Shown in pieces: positions 21,261 through 26,638 of a stretch of DNA of 26,638 bases; position 1 is the stretch's first letter, and the number at the start of each line of letters is the position of its first letter. This DNA comes from Alphaproteobacteria bacterium (GTDB lineage Bacteria > Pseudomonadota > Alphaproteobacteria > Rs-D84). The translations under genes and the position numbers were made by a program. The notes beneath the pieces are model-generated. The model had not been told where the DNA came from. It searched no databases and saw nothing but the letters and a program-made list of their open reading frames with translations. The DNA is taken from positions 1-26,638 of the forward strand of contig JAEDOP010000003.1 in assembly GCA_016301865.1 (NCBI GenBank), written 5' to 3'.

Positions 21261-22941
21261 ATTTTTCTTCACCCAACCCAATTGTACTTTTAATTGGGTC
21301 AACGATTGATTCCTTGGCACTGTCCAGCGTGCGAATTAACGCACGTCGAATTTTGCCACTGATTGTCATAGGCAATGTTTCTACAAACTCAATCACGCGT
21401 GGTGCTTTATAGTGCGCGGCACGAGATTTTGCATAATCCTGCAATTGCCGCACCAGCGCATCTGTCTGTTGAAAATATTTATTCAGAACAATCGTTGCCT
21501 TGACCGCCTGGCCACGCGATGGGTCTGGGATACCCGTGACGGCCACTTCGCGTACGGCCGGATGTTCCAGCAATACCGATTCGACTTCGAACGGGCTGAC
21601 ACGATAACCACTGGTTTTAATTAAATCATCATTACGCCCCACGAACCAGAAATATCCATCCGCATCAAAATACGCCATATCACCCGTGTGATAAATCCCA
21701 TCACGATAGACCGCATTTGTCTGCTTGTCATTTTTATGGTATCCCTGGAACAGGCCCAATGGCTTACCATCCTTGACATTAACGCAGATTTCACCAACGG
21801 TATTCGGTTCTGTCACCACACGTCCACGTTCATCCAATAATTTCACATCCCAACCTGCGGCCGGCATACCCATTGCACCTGGCTTTGGTTCAATCCACTG
21901 GTTTGTAAATATCATAACGCACGTTTCGGTCTGGCCAAATCCTTCGCGCAGTTTAACACCCGTGCTTTCCAAAAATCTTTCATATACCTCTGGATTCAAC
22001 GCCTCGCCGGCGACATCGGCCTTGACCAACGACGACAAATCATATTTAGACATATCCGCATGAATCATCATTTTATATGCCGTTGGTGGCGCACAGAACG
22101 ATGTGATTTTATGTTCTGCAATCGCATTCAGCAAATCGTGGGCTGTAAATATGCGACTAAAATCGAACACAAAGACCGTCGCACCCGCCAACCATTGGCC
22201 ATACATTTTACCCCACGAACATTTTGCCCAACCCGATTCGGACAATGTAAAGTGAATATCACCATCAACCAATCGCTGCCAGAACACCGCGGTATTAATA
22301 TGCCCCAACGGATACATAAAATTGTGCGCCACCATTTTTGGCATATCGGTTGTACCACTGGTAAAGTACACAACCATCGTATCCGTGTTTTCATTTGGCA
22401 CGCGTTCCAATGTCTGCGGATATGATTCGCACGCCGCACTAATTTCTGCACAATCAATTAATTGAATATTTTCCCTGTTCCCAATTGCCCTTTTAATTTC
22501 ATCTACAACATTACCATCATCAAACGCGATTACCGCGGACGCTTCTGCTGTCTTTAACCTGTATTCTATATCCTTGCTTTTCAGTTGATTGGTTGATGGA
22601 ATTGGAATCACCCCTAATTTATGCATTGCCATCATCAACACCCAGTATTCCCATCTGCGACGCATAAACAGTAAAACTGTATCCCCACGCTTTAACCCGC
22701 GTTGGCTCAGAAAGTTCGCCACCGCATTCGACCATTTGGACAACATGCTAAAAGTAATATTCTTTTTTTCACCCGCATCGTTTGTCCATAAAATTGCGAC
22801 TTTATCTGGGGTCTCAGACGCGATAACGTCTACGACATCATATGCAAAGTTAAAATTTTCCGGAACATTCACCACCGCATTTTTTGAATAATCATCATAA
22901 TTATTAAATTCATTTTGTTTCAAGAACCGCTTAAAAAACAT
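21259..22941 (-). CDS. AMP-forming acyl-CoA synthetase (acetyl/medium-chain type)
   Basis: This ANL-superfamily enzyme activates a carboxylic acid to an acyl-adenylate and then a CoA thioester. The 560 residues contain the P-loop YFTSGTTDMPK (192-202), the A5 motif GQTET (336-340), YHTGD (417-421), the hinge region GRNDDLIKTSGYRVSPFEVE and the A10 lysine in SGKIRR (Lys530). Spacing and the FSESGWAK-type segment (LSESGWAKCSWGKMYGQW) resemble medium-chain or acetate-type synthetases; the substrate cannot be fixed from sequence. No signal or fused carrier domain is seen. It interrupts the usual fabF-mltG pairing, with its own promoter and terminator, so lateral insertion is possible. Confidence 0.9.
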   Translation of the reverse strand: MFFKRFLKQNEFNNYDDYSKNAVVNVPENFNFAYDVVDVIASETPDKVAILWTNDAGEKKNITFSMLSKWSNAVANFLSQRGLKRGDTVLLFMRRRWEYWVLMMAMHKLGVIPIPSTNQLKSKDIEYRLKTAEASAVIAFDDGNVVDEIKRAIGNRENIQLIDCAEISAACESYPQTLERVPNENTDTMVVYFTSGTTDMPKMVAHNFMYPLGHINTAVFWQRLVDGDIHFTLSESGWAKCSWGKMYGQWLAGATVFVFDFSRIFTAHDLLNAIAEHKITSFCAPPTAYKMMIHADMSKYDLSSLVKADVAGEALNPEVYERFLESTGVKLREGFGQTETCVMIFTNQWIEPKPGAMGMPAAGWDVKLLDERGRVVTEPNTVGEICVNVKDGKPLGLFQGYHKNDKQTNAVYRDGIYHTGDMAYFDADGYFWFVGRNDDLIKTSGYRVSPFEVESVLLEHPAVREVAVTGIPDPSRGQAVKATIVLNKYFQQTDALVRQLQDYAKSRAAHYKAPRVIEFVETLPMTISGKIRRALIRTLDSAKESIVDPIKSTIGLGEEK

Positions 22942-22956
22942 CTTTTTCCTTTTTTA

Positions 22957-22994
22957 GTGCAAAATAAATATAATGCACATATGCCAAAAAACAA
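22957..22994 (-). promoter_or_regulatory. Possible promoter of the acyl-CoA synthetase gene with GTGCA/TGCAC repeat
   Basis: On the minus strand TTGTTT (22989-22994), 16 bases, TATATT (22967-22972). An inverted repeat GTGCA (22957-22961) / TGCAC (22974-22978) flanks the -10, which may be a repressor site. The ATG at 22941 has AAAAAGGAAAAAG. Confidence 0.4.
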
Positions 22995-23016
22995 ATAAAA
23001 AAACAAAAAAATTACA

Positions 23017-23045
23017 TTGATTTTTATATCAAAAGGTCGCATAAT
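23017..23045 (+). promoter_or_regulatory. Promoter of tRNA-Pro
   Basis: TTGATT (23017-23022), exactly 17 bases, CATAAT (23040-23045), with transcription starting about 8 bases before the mature tRNA 5' end at 23060. Confidence 0.65.
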
Positions 23046-23059
23046 CAGCGCACAACAAT

Positions 23060-23119
<60 letters not shown>

Positions 23120-23136
<17 letters not shown>

Positions 23137-23211
23137 TAAAATTTAAATCGCCCTTGTGGCGATTTTTATTTTATGCCAGTGTTGACGGTCGTATCATGTA
23201 TTGTAAAACAA
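23120..23211 (+). repeat. Direct repeat copy 1: tRNA-Pro 3' end plus downstream terminator region
   Basis: This 92-base unit begins in the T-arm 3' side (CCCAGTCACTCCGACCA) and extends to TTGTAAAACAA. It recurs at 23298-23389 with three substitutions (89 of 92 identical) and no gaps, at a period of 178 bp. It behaves like an attachment-site duplication or the remains of a tandem tRNA duplication. Confidence 0.85.
23145..23167 (+). terminator. Intrinsic terminator of tRNA-Pro
   Basis: AAATCGCC (23145-23152) and GGCGATTT (23158-23165) form an 8-bp stem around CTTGT, followed by TTATTTTA. The same hairpin is repeated at 23323-23343 in the second direct-repeat copy. Confidence 0.85.
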
Positions 23212-23297
23212 TACAAGGTTCGACAATGAGTAGATTTGATAAGCAACGCGCAATCAAATCGTCACGAATGCCCCACAGGCACATCGTGCCGAGGTAC

Positions 23298-23389
23298 CCC
23301 AGTCACTCCGACCATGAAATTTAAATCGCCCTTGTGGCGATTTTTATTTTATGTCGGTGTTGACGGTCGTATCATGTATTGTAAAACAA
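23298..23389 (+). repeat. Direct repeat copy 2: duplicated tRNA-Pro 3' end and terminator
   Basis: It carries the 17-base tRNA 3' end including CCA, the terminator hairpin and the following spacer, but not the 5' part of a tRNA, so no second tRNA is encoded. Between the copies (23212-23297) lies unique DNA holding the start of a short ORF, ATG at 23226 (MSRFDKQRAIKSSRMP), whose frame runs into this copy and stops at 23322-23324. That ORF is probably a remnant, not a gene. Confidence 0.85.
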
Positions 23390-23454
23390 AATGATTTAGA
23401 TATAAGAAACTATAAAAAACTTACTTCAAATTCTGGGGGATAAAAATTCAAGAA

Positions 23455-23536
23455 AATGGTATAGATGCACGCAGTGCCGACAACGCAGTGTACAAAACGT
23501 ACATAAGTTGTCGACACCGCTTGCAGATATGCCATT
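23455..23536 (+). repeat. Structured ~83-bp dispersed element, copy C (abutting the fabF stop codon)
   Basis: The outer stem AATGGTATA (23455-23463) and TATGCCATT (23528-23536) is identical to copy B. The middle stem GTGCCGACAAC (23474-23484) with GTTGTCGACAC (23507-23517) has a completely different sequence but pairs at 10 of 11 positions. The apical hairpin is GTGTA-CAAAACG-TACAT (23488-23504). The fabF TAA begins at the very next base. The element lies 65 bases from the duplicated tRNA end. Confidence 0.75.
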
Positions 23537-24787
23537 TTATTGGATTTTTTTAAGGACCAGCGATGCGTTTGTTCCACCAAAACCAAACGAATTACTCAAC
23601 GCCACATCCACCTTGCGTTTTTTTGCAACATGCGGCACCAGGTCTAAATCCCCCACCGCATCTTCGGGGTCATCCAGGTTAATCGTTGGTGGCACAATAC
23701 CATCACGAATTGCGCACGCACAGAATATTGCCTCGACCGCGCCGGCCGCACCCAACAAATGCCCCGTCACAGATTTTGTTGATGACATCGATACCGGCAC
23801 ATCACCAAACAGACTTTGTACCGCCGCCAATTCGCCGACATCACCCAAACCGGTCGATGTACCATGCGCGTTAATATAATCAACATCAGCCGGATTAACA
23901 CCTGCATCTTTTAATGCGGCAATCATTGCACGTTTGCCACCTTCGCCATTTGGTGACGGTGCTGTAATATGATATGCGTCACCTGACATACCGTAACCTG
24001 CAACCTCGGCATAGATTTTTGCGCCACGTGCAACGGCGTGTTCATATTCTTCCAGAACCAAGACACCTGCCCCTTCGGCCATGACAAATCCATCACGTCC
24101 CTTGTCCCATGGGCGTGATGCCGCCGCCGGATTATCGTTTCGCGTACTTAATGCCTTTATCGCCGAAAATCCAGCCAGCGCAATACGACTGACCGCACCT
24201 TCGGTGCCACCACAAATCATAATATCCGCATCACCATACTTTACAATACGCGCTGCTTCGCCAATTGAATGGGCACCGGTTGCACACGCCGTCACAACGG
24301 AAATATTTGGCCCCTGGAAACCATATTTAATTGAAATATTCCCCGCCGCCATATTAATAATCCCCTTGGGGATAAAGAACGGACTAACGCGACGCGGCCC
24401 ACCTTCATGTAATTCAATACAGTTATCATAGATTGTATTAAATCCACCAATACCACTGCCAACTGATACACCGATACGTGTTTTATCGCCATCATATGTA
24501 TCCAATCCGGCATCTTTGATGGCTTCGTCCGCCGCCACAATTCCATATATTTCACATTTATCCAGTTTGCGCTGTTCACGGGCATTCACCACCGCGTCTG
24601 GATTATATTGACCAGGTTCAGTTCCATATTCTGGGATACCTGCGATTTGCGATGCCAAATCATCTACTTCGAATGAATCAATCTTTTTAACCCCAGACTT
24701 TCCCGCCAGGATATTTTTCCACGCATATTCAACACCTGTTCCAACGGGGGACACAATACCCATACCGGTAATAACAACTCTTCTCAT
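23537..24787 (-). CDS. fabF: 3-oxoacyl-[acyl-carrier-protein] synthase II
   Basis: FabF condenses malonyl-ACP with acyl-ACP in fatty-acid elongation and prefers longer or unsaturated primers. I start it at ATG 24787 (MRRVVITGMGIVSPVG, 416 residues), which matches the family and has AAAGGA upstream; an upstream in-frame ATG adds spacer-derived residues. The catalytic triad is visible: Cys168 in VVTACATGAHS, His308 in NAHGTSTGLGD and His343 in SVTGHLLGAAGA, with Lys338 nearby. It follows acpP after a terminator, the common acpP-fabF pairing. A structured repeat abuts its stop codon. Confidence 0.97.
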   Translation of the reverse strand: MRRVVITGMGIVSPVGTGVEYAWKNILAGKSGVKKIDSFEVDDLASQIAGIPEYGTEPGQYNPDAVVNAREQRKLDKCEIYGIVAADEAIKDAGLDTYDGDKTRIGVSVGSGIGGFNTIYDNCIELHEGGPRRVSPFFIPKGIINMAAGNISIKYGFQGPNISVVTACATGAHSIGEAARIVKYGDADIMICGGTEGAVSRIALAGFSAIKALSTRNDNPAAASRPWDKGRDGFVMAEGAGVLVLEEYEHAVARGAKIYAEVAGYGMSGDAYHITAPSPNGEGGKRAMIAALKDAGVNPADVDYINAHGTSTGLGDVGELAAVQSLFGDVPVSMSSTKSVTGHLLGAAGAVEAIFCACAIRDGIVPPTINLDDPEDAVGDLDLVPHVAKKRKVDVALSNSFGFGGTNASLVLKKIQ

Positions 24788-24855
24788 AATATATATTCCT
24801 TTTGTATAACTAACATACACCCATATGATATACTGTTTTCCACGAAAAAGACAAT

Positions 24856-24893
24856 AAAAAAATCCGCCTGCACAATTGCCCAGGCGGAAAAAA
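24856..24893 (-). terminator. Terminator between acpP and fabF
   Basis: On the minus strand TCCGCCTG (24881-24888 complement) and CAGGCGGA (24863-24870 complement) form an 8-bp stem around 10 bases, followed by seven U residues. It would let acpP be made in excess over fabF. fabF must use readthrough or a weak promoter in the 70-base gap (TTGTCT-N16-TATATC is the only candidate I see). Confidence 0.8.
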
Positions 24894-24911
24894 CCTTACA
24901 CAAAACAATAA

Positions 24912-25148
24912 TTAGTTTTTCTTGTGTTCGTCGATGTATTTTACTGCATCGCCAACTTTTTCCAATTTTGTTGCTGCATCATCTGGAATTGTGATGTCGA
25001 ATTCTTTTTCCACTTCCATAACGAATTCAACAACGTCCAGTGAATCCGCACCCAGATCGTTCACAAACGTTGCAGATTCTGTAACTTTATCTTCTGATAC
25101 ACCCAGTTTTTCAACTACGATTTTCTTTACTTTTTCAAAAGTTGTCAT
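24912..25148 (-). CDS. acpP: Acyl carrier protein
   Basis: A 78-residue acidic carrier protein that holds growing fatty acids on a 4'-phosphopantetheine arm. The attachment Ser36 lies in DLGADSLDVVEF, the universal motif, with helix III residues in DITIPDDAATKLEKVGDAVK. The ATG follows AAGGAAAAGA and a near-consensus promoter (25208-25236). It sits upstream of fabF, with a terminator between them that probably sets the expression ratio. Confidence 0.98.
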   Translation of the reverse strand: MTTFEKVKKIVVEKLGVSEDKVTESATFVNDLGADSLDVVEFVMEVEKEFDITIPDDAATKLEKVGDAVKYIDEHKKN

Positions 25149-25207
25149 TTCTTTTCCTTTGTTTTAGTTAAATTGTTCGGTCCATACCACGACCATCATT
25201 GATTACT

Positions 25208-25236
25208 AAACTATCATTTTCTAACATATGTGTCAA
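25208..25236 (-). promoter_or_regulatory. Sigma-70 promoter of acpP
   Basis: On the minus strand TTGACA (25231-25236), exactly 17 bases, TAGTTT (25208-25213), about 60 bases before the acpP start codon. Confidence 0.7.
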
Positions 25237-25278
25237 GAAATTATAACAAACAATAACAAACGCTTGACAAATACGAAG

Positions 25279-26286
25279 TTATATGCATGGGCTGCAAATA
25301 TCATCCAACAAATTATTCATATTAACCCGCAGATCTTCCTTATCCGACGCCCACACCAACTGTCGCATCATAAATTTGTGTACATCATCCATCGTTAAAT
25401 TTGGAATTCCCGCCGCCATGACAATGCGTTTCCATGCCGTACGCGGATCAATCAAATGCACCCCACCATGTCCTGGAAAAACCCAATGTCCATCCTGGGG
25501 TAAATCCTGTAACAGCACAATTGCCCGATCTGGCAAAGGATGCGTATTCCACATATCATGATTAAAATCCAGGTCTTCCCACGCCATAGAAAAAATTTTT
25601 GACCGTGTTGCGAACCCATAAATCTGCATCAAAAAAGCTGCACGCAAAATAACATTATCCATGTCATTAATTACCCGCATCAGCCGTTGCAACCCAGCCC
25701 TGTTCAATGGTCGAACGCGTCGGTTTTGTTTGATTTTATCCAAACCAATCGTTGGATTAGATTTTACATACCCCATATCCACCGCATAATTAAAAATACT
25801 TTGCAGCAATTCCTGCATACGCGCAGCAATGGCAACACCACGAATATTTTGCACGCACGCACGCACATCATCAGATGTAATCCCAGATATTTTTTTTTCA
25901 AACAGCACCACCAAATGTCGATTAATTGCGCGCACCAATTTCATATGCGAATCTTCCCCGCGCCGAACCTTGTTCGCCAAATACAAATCCAAGAACTGTT
26001 TAAATGTAATTTTCTTTCTGCGCACTGGCGGTTTTTTTGTCGCATTTTCCAGAATCTGTGGCACCGCACTGCGCGCATCTTCAATATCAACATCTGGATA
26101 TTTACCAATTAAAATCCGCTTATCTTTGCCCCGCACGCGTTTACGAACAAAGAAAGTCTTGACCCCCCGACTGGTAATATACATCCGCAGACGCGGTTCT
26201 GAAATATCTTGAACGACATCAAACCCCGTCGCCGGCGCCGGCAGATTATCCAGGATATACGGATTAAAATAAAATTGGTGTGCCAT
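25279..26286 (-). CDS. Tyrosine-recombinase-like protein with a degenerate catalytic domain
   Basis: The 335 residues follow the plan of tyrosine integrases with a DUF4102-type N-terminus: arm-binding domain (about 22-80, LRMYITSRGVKTFFVRKRV, LIGKYPDVDIEDAR), core-binding domain (about 93-185, TFKQFLDLYLANK) and a catalytic-like domain from about 195. Arg228 in FATRSKIFSMAWEDLD matches the first catalytic arginine. The HxxR box reads DDVH (300-303), so both key residues are lost, and no GH...Y box or terminal Tyr exists. Recombination activity is therefore unlikely; a DNA-binding role is inferred. AAGGGGG precedes the ATG, and it is the third gene after lepA in a tight operon. No T-run terminator follows it. 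Confidence 0.75.
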   Translation of the reverse strand: MAHQFYFNPYILDNLPAPATGFDVVQDISEPRLRMYITSRGVKTFFVRKRVRGKDKRILIGKYPDVDIEDARSAVPQILENATKKPPVRRKKITFKQFLDLYLANKVRRGEDSHMKLVRAINRHLVVLFEKKISGITSDDVRACVQNIRGVAIAARMQELLQSIFNYAVDMGYVKSNPTIGLDKIKQNRRVRPLNRAGLQRLMRVINDMDNVILRAAFLMQIYGFATRSKIFSMAWEDLDFNHDMWNTHPLPDRAIVLLQDLPQDGHWVFPGHGGVHLIDPRTAWKRIVMAAGIPNLTMDDVHKFMMRQLVWASDKEDLRVNMNNLLDDICSPCI

Positions 26287-26305
26287 GGGCCACCCCCTTG
26301 GTTTA

Positions 26306-26413
26306 TTATTTTACACGCGTGAATTTGTTTGCCCAATACCCCGCACAGACAATCTTTAACCCATCAAATCTCTGCGCCACTGGTGTTTTTCTCAGATAAT
26401 CAAACCACTTCAT
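26306..26413 (-). CDS. 35-residue ORF between lepA and the integrase-like gene
   Basis: ATG 26413 to TAA 26306-26308. The peptide begins MKWFDYLRKTPVAQRFDGLK and ends in a basic KFTRVK. AAGGGG, overlapping the lepA TAA, sits six bases before the ATG, so translation is probably coupled to lepA. It is too short for family assignment and I do not recognise it. The integrase-like gene starts 20 bases after its stop with its own AAGGGGG. Evidence for being real is the ribosome-binding site and operon spacing only. Confidence 0.5.
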   Translation of the reverse strand: MKWFDYLRKTPVAQRFDGLKIVCAGYWANKFTRVK

Positions 26414-26423
26414 ATTGCACCCC

Positions 26424-26638
26424 TTATGATACCTTTAATGCATTAATAAACGCAGACTGTGGGATTTCTACATTGCCGAACGAACGCATACGTTTTTTAC
26501 CCTCTTTTTGCTTTTCCAATAATTTGCGCTTACGCGTAATATCCCCACCATAGCATTTTTCGGTTACATCTTTGCGATATGCCGCAATTGTCTCTCTTGC
26601 GATAATCTTGCCCCCGATTGCGGCCTGCAAAGGAATCT
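26424..26638 (-). CDS. lepA: Elongation factor 4 (LepA), C-terminal fragment cut by the window edge
   Basis: The visible 71 codons encode the end of the LepA C-terminal domain, IPLQAAIGGKIIARETIAAY, then KDVTEKCYGGDITRKRKLLE and QKEGKKRMRSFGNVEIPQSA, which is highly conserved. LepA is a ribosome-binding translational GTPase that can back-translocate ribosomes and affects 30S biogenesis. The N-terminal GTPase domains lie outside. The gene ends in TAA, whose last bases start the ribosome-binding site of the next ORF. Confidence 0.97.
   Translation of the reverse strand, partial: IPLQAAIGGKIIARETIAAYRKDVTEKCYGGDITRKRKLLEKQKEGKKRMRSFGNVEIPQSAFINALKVS

Noticed and set aside
23298..23314. A second tRNA-Pro
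   Set aside because: Only the T-arm 3' side, acceptor 3' strand and CCA are present. There is no D-arm, anticodon arm or 5' acceptor strand upstream.
23226..23324. 32-codon plus-strand ORF between the tRNA repeats as a gene
   Set aside because: Its second half is read from the duplicated tRNA 3' end and terminator. It is more likely a leftover 5' fragment fused to the repeat.
25160..25278. A frameshifted continuation of the integrase-like gene carrying the missing catalytic Tyr
   Set aside because: The ~120 bases beyond its stop contain the acpP promoter region, and I see no recognisable GH...Y motif in any minus-strand frame.
25264..25290. TTGACA on the plus strand near 25264 as a promoter
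   Set aside because: No acceptable -10 lies 16-18 bases downstream and no plus-strand gene follows.

Overview
The window reads as a moderately AT-rich alphaproteobacterial chromosome. The evidence is the fused str-S10-spc ribosomal cluster with tuf inside it, the acpP-fabF-mltG neighbourhood, a zinc-free S14, and lepA nearby. The signal peptides, outer-membrane barrels and murein enzyme indicate a diderm. Placement in a gut or host-associated alphaproteobacterial lineage is my inference only. Almost every gene is on the minus strand, and nearly all stop codons are TAA.

Layout, left to right. Positions 1-371 hold a possible C-terminal end of a plus-strand gene, then hairpin-rich intergenic DNA with a MITE-like palindromic element. 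A short exported Cys-rich protein (minus) and a tiny plus-strand gene follow, divergently transcribed from their own promoters. Positions 1034-18042 are one long minus-strand translation-apparatus cluster. In transcription order it is rpsL, rpsG, fusA, tuf, rpsJ, rplC, rplD, rplW, rplB, rpsS, rplV, rpsC, rplP, rpmC, rpsQ, rplN, rplX, rplE, rpsN, rpsH, rplF, rplR, rpsE, rpmD, rplO, secY, rpsM, rpsK. It is driven by a strong consensus promoter at 18196-18224 and ends at a hairpin terminator after rpsK. The usual alphaproteobacterial companions adk, rpoA and rplQ are not here.

Positions 18438-19903 encode two outer-membrane beta-barrel proteins. Positions 20164-22941 encode MltG and an AMP-forming acyl-CoA synthetase. 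A plus-strand tRNA-Pro(CGG) follows at 23060, and its 3' end plus terminator is duplicated 178 bp downstream. Then come fabF and acpP, a tyrosine-recombinase-like protein that has lost its catalytic residues, a 35-codon ORF, and the 3' end of lepA. The last three form one tight operon.

The most unusual signal is an approximately 83-bp structured element present three times, at 1490-1572, 18343-18425 and 23455-23536. Each copy lies 0-12 nt beyond the stop codon of a minus-strand gene (rpsM, an outer-membrane protein, fabF). The outer stem and apical loop are conserved, while the middle stem has a different but self-complementary sequence in each copy. G-U pairs favour a plus-strand RNA. I do not recognise it as a known family. 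Secondary points of interest are the hairpins in most ribosomal-protein spacers (including a three-way junction between rplV and rpsC), the tRNA-Pro scar, and the domesticated-looking integrase in the lepA operon.
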